A stretch of DNA of 64,000 nt. It comes from Sorangium cellulosum. Lineage in GTDB: Bacteria > Myxococcota_A > Polyangia > Polyangiales > Polyangiaceae. Shown one piece after another: positions 50,301-57,864 of the stretch. Position numbers and translations under genes: made by a program. Position 1 is the stretch's first letter. Each line of letters starts with the position of its first letter. The notes under the pieces were generated by a model that ran no database searches, was not told where the DNA came from, and saw only the letters and a program-made list of their open reading frames with translations. The DNA lies in the NCBI RefSeq assembly GCF_002950945.1, contig NZ_CP012673.1:14313501-14377500 (forward strand), in the 5' to 3' direction.

Positions 50301-51221
50301 GGCCGGCCGCACGCGCTCGGCCTCGTCGCCTTCGTCGGCGGCGTCGCGGCCACGCTGTTCGGCCGGTGGCAGCAGGGCCTCGCGGATCTCGACCGTGCGG
50401 ACACCATTTTCCGTGAACGTTGTACCGGGGTGACGTGGGAGCGGAGCTGGGCGCACACGTTCGCGGTGTGGGCGCTCTGGTACGGCGGCGGGATCCGGGA
50501 GTTCATGCGCCGGGTGCCGATGTACCTGCAGGCGGCGGACGAGCGCGGCGACCGGTACCTCGCGACGAGCCTCAGGTCGTCGCAGAGCAACACCTACTGG
50601 CTGATCGGCGACGACCCCGACTCCGCGCTGCGGCAGGCGCAGGACGCGATCCGGAGCTGGTCCAAGGCGGGCTTCCAGCTGCAGAGCTACTTCGACCTGG
50701 TCGCCCGCGCGCACATCGGCCTGTACCGGGGCGAGGGCGAGGCCACGCACCGGCTCTTCGCGGAGCAGCGGTCGGGCATCGAGAGCTCGCTCGCCCTGCG
50801 GATCCAGGCGGTGCGTGTCATCATCACCCACCTCCGGGCCTGCGCCGCGCTCTGCGCCGCCTCGGCGGTCCCGCCGGCCGAGGCGGAGGTGCTGTACGAC
50901 GAGGCGGCGCGCGCCGCCCGCAAGATCGAGGCGGAGCACATGCCCTGGGGCGACGCGCTCGCGGCGGCGGTGCGCGCGGCGGTCGCCGCGTCCCACGGCG
51001 AGGCGGAGCTCGCGGCGCAGCAGATCGCCGAGGCGGTGCGCGGCTTCGACGCCGCCGGCATGGCGCTCTACGCCGCGGCGGCGCGGCGCCGCCAGGGCGA
51101 GCTCCTGAAGGGCGACGAGGGCCGCGCCGCCGCCCTGACGGCGAACGGCTGGATGCAGGAGCAGGGCATCGTCAGCCCGGATCGCATGACCGCGATGCTC
51201 CTGCCGGGGTTCCCCGGCTGA
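47397..51221 (+). CDS. Ser/Thr kinase-ATPase fusion signalling protein
   Basis: 1274 residues. The kinase domain (about 15-290) has GGMGVVY, Lys45, HRDIKPSN (173-180) and DFG (193-195). A ~55-residue insert rich in Gly, Pro and Ser (about 100-155) interrupts it between the hinge and the catalytic loop. An AAA/STAND-type ATPase follows with GESGVGKS (351-358), AIDDLQWADADS and AGGHPLFIDALL, and the remaining ~600 residues are TPR-like helices. No GAF, histidine kinase, STAS or membrane helix is present, so the output is the kinase itself or the TPR platform. It is a paralogue in layout of the 5844-10967 protein. Regulation is not evident. Confidence 0.92.
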   Translation: MGLRSARPEFGGTRRFQVVRVVGVGGMGVVYEAFDRERKGRVALKILRNLGAEARLRFKNEFRSLQDIQHPNLVSLGELHEEEGQLFFTMELIRGVDFVVHVRLHEEGDASPREAGSGGPRASMASSPMWAPNVVAPAEVVRIKRPFHEARLRSALAQLAQGLAAVHAACKVHRDIKPSNVLVTADERVVVLDFGFVADASVQGREHAVVGTLHYMAPEQAEGKPAGPEADIYSVGVMLYLALTGVYPFQTAPKAALDMMRRAEPPPPSRLVEDMPPDIDALCVDMLRIDPAARPSARDVLRRLRVQELIEEPPVLSQRIGFVGRQRELAALEGAFAEAKLGRAVTRILEGESGVGKSALLRRFLERVDKEALVLSGRCYEREAVPYKAVDEVIDALSRHLSRRPPEEVRALLPPNAGLLGTVFPVLRTVPAITEARARRKAIDPPEIRALVFTALRELLGRLAAERPLVLAIDDLQWADADSVALLSEIMRPWTEADQLAASRPGSTPGLDAASPGAPFDPTRPRAVLLVAAVRTASETSPPLSRQLGVPIESLGHIVLHRLSLAEAQELCALLLRGAPAGRPLSIEAIAQEAGGHPLFIDALLRHRMAQENDGGPVRLDDVLWARISRLDARARQLLELVVCAGAPVLTSVAAHAMAADFAELTRLLSSLRAANLLRTGGSGQDEFVEPFHNRIRETVNARLDEQTSRTWNGRLALALEASGRGELEALAEHWRAAGDAQRAAGYAVRAGEQAEAAFAFDHAARLYRMAIDLHLQGGTERRLVLAKLGDALSSAGRGAKAAEAYMAASDGAPEAEAIDLGRRAAENLLRAGYVDAGMAGMRSVLSAVGMQVPKTPELAVASLMLRRAQVRLRGLNFVERPAEEVPPEDLMRIDVCWSAALGLAIVDPTRGADFQARNLLLSLKAGEPYRVTRALSFEASYLAVDGGPSAPRVADLLSTAGGIAARIGRPHALGLVAFVGGVAATLFGRWQQGLADLDRADTIFRERCTGVTWERSWAHTFAVWALWYGGGIREFMRRVPMYLQAADERGDRYLATSLRSSQSNTYWLIGDDPDSALRQAQDAIRSWSKAGFQLQSYFDLVARAHIGLYRGEGEATHRLFAEQRSGIESSLALRIQAVRVIITHLRACAALCAASAVPPAEAEVLYDEAARAARKIEAEHMPWGDALAAAVRAAVAASHGEAELAAQQIAEAVRGFDAAGMALYAAAARRRQGELLKGDEGRAAALTANGWMQEQGIVSPDRMTAMLLPGFPG

Positions 51222-51295
51222 CGCCGGGCGCGCCGCGTCCGCGGGCGGCGCGGCGCCGCGTCCATGGGCGCGGCCGCGCGCCGCCGTGCGCCGCC

Positions 51296-51631
51296 TCAGG
51301 ACGTCACGCGCAGGATGGCCGTGCCTCTCTGTTTGCCGTAGAGCTGCTTGATCTCGACCTTGTACTCCCCGGGCGCCGAGACGGTGAACTCGACGGGGGA
51401 GGCGCTCTGCGGCTTGCCGGTGGGCAGCTCGCGCAGCACGCGCTCGATGATGATCTTCCCCGAGGGGGAGCGGATCTTGATGTTGAACGGCGGGGTCGCC
51501 TCGTCGTACGCGCGGAAGACGAGGCGCACGGTGTCTCCGACCGAGACCGGGGTGGTCTGGCAGATCGTCTCGATGTCGCCTTCGTTCTCCACGTTATCCG
51601 GCCCGCCTCGGCTGTCCACGCGGTCCCGCAC
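51296..51631 (-). CDS. Small beta-rich protein of unknown function
   Basis: 111 residues from GTG 51631; GTG 51619 or 51592 are alternative starts. The sequence TVRLVFRAYDEATPPFNIKI and VEFTVSAPGEYKVEIKQLYG reads like a single immunoglobulin-like beta sandwich, resembling pre-peptidase or emp24-type domains. There is no signal peptide. It follows gcvPB on the same strand after 77 bp, and meets the kinase-ATPase gene in a convergent gap of 74 bp that is rich in short GC palindromes. I do not recognise the family. Confidence 0.6.
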   Translation of the reverse strand: MRDRVDSRGGPDNVENEGDIETICQTTPVSVGDTVRLVFRAYDEATPPFNIKIRSPSGKIIIERVLRELPTGKPQSASPVEFTVSAPGEYKVEIKQLYGKQRGTAILRVTS

Positions 51632-51708
51632 CGGGCGGCCCCGCGGCGCTTATTGTAGACGCGCCTGCCGTCGGTTCGCGAATTTGGCGCGCTTCCTTGC
51701 CGGGGCGG

Positions 51709-53202
51709 TCAGGTCTTCGTCCAGCGCAGGCGCGGCTGGCGCGCCGCCCTGGCCTCGTCCAGGCGCCCGACGACCGTGCCGTGCGGCGCTTGCTTCACGA
51801 CCTCCGGGGACTCCTGCGCCTCCTTCAGGATGCTGAGCATCGCGGCCGCGAACTCGTCGAGGGTCTCGCGGGTCTCCGTCTCGGTGGGCTCGATCATCAG
51901 GGCGCCGGGCACGACCAGGGGGAAGTAGACGGTCGGCGCGTGGAAGCCGTAGTCGAGCAGCCGCTTGGCGATGTCGAGCGTCTTGACCCCGGTCTCCTTC
52001 TCGATCTGGCTGTCGGAGAGCACGACCTCGTGCATGCAGGGCTGGGGCACCGGCGCGCTGTAGTGGTCCTTCAGCTTGGCCCACAGGTAGCGCGCGTTCA
52101 GCACGGCGAGGCTGCTCGCCAGGGTGAGCCCCTCGCCGCCCATCTCCCGGATGTAGGCGTAGGCCCGGATGAACATCCCGAAGTTGCCGGTGAACGCCCG
52201 GAGCCGCCCGATGCTCTGCGGCCGGTCGCGGTCCCACGCGAGCGCGTCGCCGCGGCGCACGAGGACGGGCGCGGGCTGGAACGGCTCGAGGTGCTTCTTG
52301 AAGCAGACCGGCCCGGAGCCGGGGCCGCCGCCGCCGTGCGGGGTCGTGAACGTCTTGTGCAGGTTGATGTGGATGACGTCCATGCCCACGTCGCCCGGCC
52401 GCGCGTGCCCCATGATGGCGTTCGTGTTCGCGCCGTCGCCGTAGACGAGCCCCCCCTTGTCGTGGATGAGCTTGATGATCGCCGGCAGGTGCGTCTCGTA
52501 GGCCCCGAGGGTGTTCGGGTTCGTGATCATCAGCCCGCAGACGTCGCCGTCCGACCCCTCGCGCTCGATGGCGGCGAGCACCTGCTCGGGGTGGGTGATG
52601 CCGTCCGCGGTCTTCTCGATCCGGACCGCCACGAGCCCGTTGAGCGCGCAGCTCGCCGGGTTCGTGCCGTGGGCGCTCTCGGGGATGAAGACCTTCCGCG
52701 GCGAGCGCCCCTTCGCCTCGTGGTACGCCCGCATCATCATCAGCCCGGCGAGCTCGCCCTGCGCGCCCGCCGAGGGCTGGAGCGAGCAGCCGTCCATCCC
52801 GCTGACCTCGCAGAGCGCCTCCTGCAGGCGCCACATCACCTCGAGCGACCCCTGGCTGAGCTCATCGGGCGTCATCGGGTGCAGCTTCGCGAAGCCCGGG
52901 ATGCGCGCGGCCCACTCGTTGATCTTCGGATTGTACTTCATCGTGCACGACCCGAGCGGGTACATCTGCGAGTCGATGCAGAAGTTCCACTGCGAGAGCC
53001 GGACGAAGTGCCGGAAGGCCTCCGGCTCGCTCACCTCCGGCAGGCCGGCCGGCTCCTTGCGCGCGAGCGCGCCGTAGTGGGCGCCGGGGTCGATGTCGGG
53101 CACGTCGAGCGGCGGGAGCGACGCGCCGGTCCTGCCCGGCGTGCCGCGCTCGAAGATGGGGGGTTCGCGAAACTGGATGCCTCGCGGCTGCGGTTGGGTC
53201 AT
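51709..53202 (-). CDS. gcvPB: Glycine dehydrogenase (decarboxylating), subunit 2
   Basis: 497 residues, the length of the split P-protein C-terminal subunit. It carries the PLP lysine Lys283 in HINLHKTFTTPHGGGGPG. Other hallmarks are MYPLGSCTMKYNPKINEW, QPSAGAQGE and ESAHGTNPASC. With GcvPA it decarboxylates glycine and loads the aminomethyl group on GcvH. No gcvPA, gcvT or gcvH lies in the window, so the partner genes are elsewhere; the upstream neighbour is an unrelated lipoprotein only 41 bp away. Confidence 0.96.
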   Translation of the reverse strand: MTQPQPRGIQFREPPIFERGTPGRTGASLPPLDVPDIDPGAHYGALARKEPAGLPEVSEPEAFRHFVRLSQWNFCIDSQMYPLGSCTMKYNPKINEWAARIPGFAKLHPMTPDELSQGSLEVMWRLQEALCEVSGMDGCSLQPSAGAQGELAGLMMMRAYHEAKGRSPRKVFIPESAHGTNPASCALNGLVAVRIEKTADGITHPEQVLAAIEREGSDGDVCGLMITNPNTLGAYETHLPAIIKLIHDKGGLVYGDGANTNAIMGHARPGDVGMDVIHINLHKTFTTPHGGGGPGSGPVCFKKHLEPFQPAPVLVRRGDALAWDRDRPQSIGRLRAFTGNFGMFIRAYAYIREMGGEGLTLASSLAVLNARYLWAKLKDHYSAPVPQPCMHEVVLSDSQIEKETGVKTLDIAKRLLDYGFHAPTVYFPLVVPGALMIEPTETETRETLDEFAAAMLSILKEAQESPEVVKQAPHGTVVGRLDEARAARQPRLRWTKT

Positions 53203-53243
53203 CGCGGCTTCCTAGCGTGTCAGGGGCCCGGAGGCTCGAAGGC

Positions 53244-53843
53244 TCAGAGGCTCGGGGGCTCGGCGGCGGGTTCGGAGGGTTCGGTGGGCGGCTCGGGCGT
53301 GCCGGATTCCTGGTTCTCGCTGTCCCAGTCGCCGCCGCCGATGTCGGAGCTGCCGGTGCCCCCGATCGAGGCGAGGTCTGGCATCACGTTGCGCTGCTTG
53401 ACCGCTTCCCAGGGCTCCCCGACCTCGTCCTTGTTCTGGCCGATCTCGCCCGCGAGCGCGTCGTCGACGTTCTCGCCCGGCGGCCGCTTGTACTTCAGGT
53501 AGCCCCGGCCTTCCTTCTTCGAGTTCGGCCCGATGGCGCCGACGACATGTTCGGTCCAGTTGAACTTGATGAGGTCGCCCGTCACGCTCCCGTGCAGCTC
53601 GCCCCACCGGTCCTTGTGGGGGCGGATCCACTTGCCCTCGATGGCAGTGCCGTCCTGGACGAGGTGCAGGTAACCGTAGAGCTCGCTGTAATAGACCCCG
53701 GTCCAGTCGGCCCCTTCGGGCATGTCCCCGGGCTCCACCTTGGCCACCTTGGGCGCAGAGCCCGATCCACAGCCGAGCGCCAGAGGCCCGAGCAGCAGGG
53801 CACCGGCGGCTGCGGCAATCCAAAGCCGTCGCGATACGTTCAT
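53244..53843 (-). CDS. Lipoprotein of unknown function
   Basis: 199 residues from ATG 53843, which gives a normal lipoprotein signal (LGPLALGC, Cys25); an upstream GTG/ATG extension is less likely. The mature part has ADWTGVYYSELYGYLHLVQDG, KGKWIRP-like IEGKWIRPHKDRWGELHGSV and GDLIKFNWTEH, a small beta-barrel or lipocalin-like fold by pattern, then an acidic Gly/Ser/Glu/Pro tail. Family not recognised. It is divergent from the FG-GAP lipoprotein gene across 270 bp with three inverted repeats. Confidence 0.75.
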   Translation of the reverse strand: MNVSRRLWIAAAAGALLLGPLALGCGSGSAPKVAKVEPGDMPEGADWTGVYYSELYGYLHLVQDGTAIEGKWIRPHKDRWGELHGSVTGDLIKFNWTEHVVGAIGPNSKKEGRGYLKYKRPPGENVDDALAGEIGQNKDEVGEPWEAVKQRNVMPDLASIGGTGSSDIGGGDWDSENQESGTPEPPTEPSEPAAEPPSL

Positions 53844-53979
53844 GGCGGCGGAGACTAGCACACCACCTGCCCGCACCCATACCCCCCACCGAACACGGCG
53901 GTGCGCGCGGGCATCCTCCTCATCGATGACGCCGCGGCGCGCCGTGCGGGGCGCGGCCGTCCATGGTTGACGGGAGCCA

Positions 53980-54037
53980 TGGTGGACACGTCCACCACCG
54001 CACCTGTCCTCCTGAAGGAGGAGTGGAACGTACCGTT
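53980..54037. promoter_or_regulatory. Cluster of three small inverted repeats in a divergent promoter gap
   Basis: In sequence: TGGTGGAC/GTCCACCA (53980-53997), TCCTCC-TGAA-GGAGGA (54007-54022) and AACG-TAC-CGTT (54027-54037). They lie midway between two divergently transcribed lipoprotein genes (ATGs at 53843 and 54114). They could be operators or a stem-loop in the 5' leader of the rightward transcript; neither is shown. Confidence 0.4.
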
Positions 54038-54113
54038 CGGCACCTGCCTGACCGCGTCAAAAACCCGGATTGTGCCCTTCGAGGCGTGCGGGTCGGCTGG
54101 TAGGCTAGGGGCC

Positions 54114-55838
54114 ATGATGAAGTCCTTTGTCTCTCACCGAGGTTTTGTAATTCCCGGGAGAATCGCTCTCTTTGCCAGCGTGCTCGCGCTTGCGGCCTGC
54201 GAGGGCCAGCTGGGCGACCTGTCGGGCCGCGACGTCGACGGCCCGGGTCCCGGCGTCCGGCCGCGCCCCGTCCCTGTCCCTGGGGGGTCCAGGCCGCTGC
54301 CGGCGGCCGCGTCGTGTGCTCCTGGCGCGAGCGGCTCCGCCGACGTCGCGGAGCCGGTGCTCCAGCTCCAGCTGTCCGACGACGACGAGAGCGCGTGGCT
54401 CGGGTCGCCGGCGGTCGCGGATCTGGACGGCGACGGGGTGAACGAGATCCTGGTCACCCACAACGGCAACGTCGTCGCCTGGGGCCCCGACGGCCAGCAG
54501 GTGTGGCGCTTCGACGAGTCGCGGCAGCACGGCCGCATCTGGGCGAGCCCGATCGTGGCGGACTTCCGCGACGACGCGCGGCTCGAGGTCGTCTTCGCGG
54601 CGCGCAACATGATCTACATGCTCGACGCGGACGGCCGGGTGGTCGACGGCTGGCCGGCGGCGTGGAACGACGAGATCCGCGCCCTCGCCGCGGGCGACAT
54701 CGACGGAGACGGCCAGCTCGACATCCTGGCCGCGAGCACCGACAGGTCCCCTGACATCCTGACGGCGTTCCACGCGAGCGGGGCGATGGTGCAGGGCTTC
54801 CCGCCGATCGAGAGCCAGTCGATCGGGTGCGTCGTGCCCGGCGACGGCGTGGCCGGCGACGACGCCGAGTGCTGGATCGTGGGCGCGTACGACCAGAACC
54901 TCGCCGTCGGTGACCTCGACGGGGACGGCCACCAGGACATCGTCTCGCCGATGGACAACTCCTATGCGGGCTTCTACCACGGCACGGGGGAGGCCTTCGA
55001 CGCGAACCCGATGTTCGAGGGCCGCCCGAAGACGCCGGGCGTGCGGTACATGCACGATCTCGAGCTCGCGAAGCAGGGCTTCGGGGACAGCGGCGAGCTT
55101 CAGGCGTATTTCAAGAACTCGGCCCCTGCGATCGCGGACGTCGACGGCGACGGCGAGCCGGAGGTGGTCATGCTCGGGGCGGCCGAGGACGTCGCGATGT
55201 CGGACCAGTCGCAGGGCGTGGGCCTCTGGGTGGTCCGCAACGACGCGAGCCGCATCGACGGCTGGGAGAGCCCGTTCTACGCGTCGGACTACCTGTCCGG
55301 CGGCGAGGATCTGGGCGGCAACATCGTGGCGACGACGCTCCAGGTGACGGTGGCCGACATCGACGCGACGCACCCCGGCCTCGAGATGATCTTCGCCGGC
55401 CTCGACGGCCGGATCCACGCGGTCTACGCCGACAAGACGGAGTTCTGGGACGTGCGGTTCACGGACGACACCCAGGTGCTCACGGGCGGCGTGGTGGTGG
55501 GCGACCTGTCGGGGGACGGCATCCCCGAGATCGTGTTCAACACGTACTCCACGGACCCGGACAAGAGCCACCTCTTCGTCCTCAACGCGGGCGGCGACAT
55601 CCTGCACAAGATCGCGCTGCCGAGGCTCGGCGCGATGCCGGTGCCGACGCTGGCGGACGTGAACGGCGACGGCACGGTGGAGATCGTGGTGTCGCTGCGC
55701 GAGATCGGGTGGGTTGGGGCGGATCCGGAGCCGTGCACGTACGTGTACACGGTGCCGAAGTCGGAGACGAACTGCCTGCTCTGGCCGACGGCGCGGGGGA
55801 ACTACTACCGGAACGGGTGGGTGCGCGGCGGGGGCTGA
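54114..55838 (+). CDS. FG-GAP/VCBS repeat lipoprotein
   Basis: 574 residues from ATG 54114 with lipobox LALAAC (Cys29). Repeated calcium-binding FG-GAP motifs (AVADLDGDGVNEILVTH, AAGDIDGDGQLDILAAS, AVGDLDGDGHQDIVSP, AIADVDGDGEPEVVML, VVGDLSGDGIPEIVFN, TLADVNGDGTVEIVVS) build an integrin-alpha-like beta-propeller. Six or seven blades are visible. Surface or periplasmic adhesion or scaffold roles are usual for the family; no enzyme motif is seen. The C-terminus (WPTARGNYYRNGW) closes the propeller. It ends 20 bp before a large palindrome. Confidence 0.88.
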   Translation: MMKSFVSHRGFVIPGRIALFASVLALAACEGQLGDLSGRDVDGPGPGVRPRPVPVPGGSRPLPAAASCAPGASGSADVAEPVLQLQLSDDDESAWLGSPAVADLDGDGVNEILVTHNGNVVAWGPDGQQVWRFDESRQHGRIWASPIVADFRDDARLEVVFAARNMIYMLDADGRVVDGWPAAWNDEIRALAAGDIDGDGQLDILAASTDRSPDILTAFHASGAMVQGFPPIESQSIGCVVPGDGVAGDDAECWIVGAYDQNLAVGDLDGDGHQDIVSPMDNSYAGFYHGTGEAFDANPMFEGRPKTPGVRYMHDLELAKQGFGDSGELQAYFKNSAPAIADVDGDGEPEVVMLGAAEDVAMSDQSQGVGLWVVRNDASRIDGWESPFYASDYLSGGEDLGGNIVATTLQVTVADIDATHPGLEMIFAGLDGRIHAVYADKTEFWDVRFTDDTQVLTGGVVVGDLSGDGIPEIVFNTYSTDPDKSHLFVLNAGGDILHKIALPRLGAMPVPTLADVNGDGTVEIVVSLREIGWVGADPEPCTYVYTVPKSETNCLLWPTARGNYYRNGWVRGGG

Positions 55839-55858
55839 GGGCATTGTCGGGGGGCCCG

Positions 55859-56018
55859 GCCTCCTGGGAGGGTGGCCGCCGCGCGGCGCAGGGGACGGGC
55901 TGAACTCGCCTTGGACGTCGTGTCCCCTCCGTGCTGCGCACTCCGGAGACACGACGTCATTTGGGCTCAGACAACAGCCCGTCCCCCACGCCGCGCGGCG
56001 GCCACCCTCCCAGGAGGC
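55859..56018. repeat. Two-tier inverted repeat at a convergent junction
   Basis: Outer arms of 43 bp (55859-55901 and 55976-56018) are inverse complements with two mismatches. An inner hairpin has GACGTCGTGTC (55914-55924) and its exact inverse (55948-55958). It fills most of the gap between the convergent FG-GAP lipoprotein gene and hemL. It is like 16208-16358 in plan, but the sequences are different. Confidence 0.9.
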
Positions 56019-56081
56019 CTACCGCCAAAGGAAGGGGGGCAACCGGCCCATTTTTCCTCTTGGGCTCAGACAGCGGCCTGC

Positions 56082-57413
56082 TTAGGACGCGAGCGCTTCG
56101 CGGGCGGCCGTGATGGTGCGCTCGATGTCGTCGTCCGTGTGCGCGCCGCTCAGGAACGCCGCCTCGTACTGCGACGGGGGCCAGTAGACGCCGCGCGCGA
56201 GCAGCCCGGCGTGGAAGGCGCCGAAGCGCTTCGTGTCCGAGGTGGACGCGTCGGTCCAGGAGCGGACCGGGCCCTTCGTGAAGAACAGCGTGATCATGGA
56301 GCCGACGCGCTGGACGCAGGCGGGGACGCCGGCGCCCTCGGCGGCGGCGCGGAGGCCGCGCTCGAGGGACGCGCCGAGGCGCTCGAGCTTCTCGTAGAGG
56401 GCAGGGGTGAGGCGCTCGAGGGTCGCGAGGCCGGCGGTGACCGCGACCGGGTTGCCGCTCAACGTGCCGGCCTGGTACACGGGGCCGAGCGGCGAGACGA
56501 CACGCATCACGTCGGCGCGGCCGCCGTAGGCCGCGAGGGGCATGCCGCCGCCGACGATCTTCCCGAGGGTCGTCAGGTCCGGCCTGAGGCCGTAGAGCTC
56601 CTGGGCGCCGCCGCGGGCCAGACGACAGCCGGTCATCACCTCGTCGAAGATGGAGAGGGCGCCGTGCTTGCGGCAGAGATCGAGGACGAGGGCGAGGAAG
56701 TTGGGCTCGGGCGGGACGCAGCCCATGTTGCCGACCACGGGCTCGAGGATGACGGCGGCGATCTCGCCGCCGCGGGCGGCGAAGGCGGCCTCCAGGGCCG
56801 CGGGGTCGTTGTAGGGCAAGGACAGGGTGGCGCGGGCGACGCTCTCGGGGACGCCGGCGGAGTCGGGGGCGCCGAAGGTGGCGAGACCGCTGCCGGCCTT
56901 GACCAGCAGGTGGTCGGCGTGGCCGTGGTAGCAGCCCTCGAACTTGATGATCACGTCGCGGCGGGTGAAGCCGCGGGCGACGCGGATGGCGCTCATGGTC
57001 GCCTCGGTGCCGCTCGAGACGCAGCGCAGCATGTCGATGCTGGGGTAGAGGGCGCGGATCTGCTCGGCGAACCGGACCTCGAGCTCGGTGGGCGCGCCGA
57101 ACGAGAGGCCGCGGGCGGCGGCCTCGCGGACGGCTTCGACCACGGCGGGGTGGGCGTGGCCGAGGATGGCCGGGCCCCAGGAGCCGATGTAGTCGATGTA
57201 CTCGGCGCCGTCGGCGTCGACGAGCCGCGCCCCCTCGGCGCGGGCGATGAAGAGGGGGTCGCCGCCGACGGCGCGGAAGGCGCGCACCGGGCTGTTCACG
57301 CCGCCGGGCAGGACGGCGGCGGCGCGGTCGAACAGGGCCTTGGACGCGGGGCCTCGCCCGGCGCGGGCGCCGGGCTGGCCGGGGGGCGGAGCGGCGGATG
57401 TCGCGTTCGTCAT
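56082..57413 (-). CDS. hemL: Glutamate-1-semialdehyde 2,1-aminomutase
   Basis: 443 residues from ATG 57413; ATG 57428 adds five. Converts glutamate-1-semialdehyde to 5-aminolevulinate for tetrapyrrole synthesis in the C5 pathway. It is a class III PLP aminotransferase with CVSSGTEATMSAIRVARGFT, CYHGHADHLLVKAGSG, the aspartate segment FDEVMTGCRLA (FDEV-T-R in relatives) and the Schiff-base lysine Lys285 in TLGKIVGGGMP. All key residues are present. It is divergent from the kinase at 57865. Confidence 0.96.
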   Translation of the reverse strand: MTNATSAAPPPGQPGARAGRGPASKALFDRAAAVLPGGVNSPVRAFRAVGGDPLFIARAEGARLVDADGAEYIDYIGSWGPAILGHAHPAVVEAVREAAARGLSFGAPTELEVRFAEQIRALYPSIDMLRCVSSGTEATMSAIRVARGFTRRDVIIKFEGCYHGHADHLLVKAGSGLATFGAPDSAGVPESVARATLSLPYNDPAALEAAFAARGGEIAAVILEPVVGNMGCVPPEPNFLALVLDLCRKHGALSIFDEVMTGCRLARGGAQELYGLRPDLTTLGKIVGGGMPLAAYGGRADVMRVVSPLGPVYQAGTLSGNPVAVTAGLATLERLTPALYEKLERLGASLERGLRAAAEGAGVPACVQRVGSMITLFFTKGPVRSWTDASTSDTKRFGAFHAGLLARGVYWPPSQYEAAFLSGAHTDDDIERTITAAREALAS

Positions 57414-57500
57414 CGTGCTCCCGGCCATAGCAGGGGCGGGGCGGGGGGGCGACGCGGATCGAAGCGGACGGGGGGGTTCGGCGGCGTGGCGCAGAGCGGC

Positions 57501-57710
57501 GGACGCGGCGCGGAGGGAGCGACGCGGCGCGGGGGAGTGAGGGACGCGGTGCGGGGGACCGACGCGGCGCGGGATCGAGGGACGCGATGCCGGGATCGAC
57601 GGACGCGATGCCGGGCATTGAGGAAGGCGATGAGCAGGATCCAGGGACGTGATGTCGGGGAGCGACGCAGTGCAGGGATGTGAGGGACGTGGTGTGGGGG
57701 ATCGAGGGAC
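57501..57710. repeat. Degenerate 20-22-bp tandem repeat, about ten units
   Basis: Units of the type GGACGCGRTGCGGGGATCGA recur from 57501 to 57710, e.g. at 57501, 57521, 57542, 57561, 57580, 57601, 57644, 57663 and 57684. Substitutions are frequent and unit length drifts by one or two bases. It occupies about half the divergent gap (57414-57864) between hemL and the kinase gene. No protein-like frame supports coding. Confidence 0.8.
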
Positions 57711-57745
57711 GGCGGACCGCGCGCGTGTGTCGCCAGCACGATCCT

Positions 57746-57773
57746 TTGCGGCGCGGGCGCGCTTGGCTATGGT
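57746..57773 (+). promoter_or_regulatory. Candidate promoter of the downstream kinase gene
   Basis: TTGCGG (57746-57751), a 16-base spacer and TATGGT (57768-57773) follow the minisatellite and precede the kinase ATG by about 90 bases. Weak consensus matches. Confidence 0.3.
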
Positions 57774-57864
57774 GAGGCCCTGGAGAAAGCGGCCGCGGCG
57801 TGCGGTGCGGACTGCTCCTGGGGGCCGCGGGCGCGGCACCCCCACCCGAATCGTCTGGTGAGCC

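Noticed and set aside
57501..57710. 21-bp repeats as a coding region or CRISPR
   Set aside because: Units drift in length, no spacers exist, and translations are low-complexity Pro/Ser/Arg in every frame.
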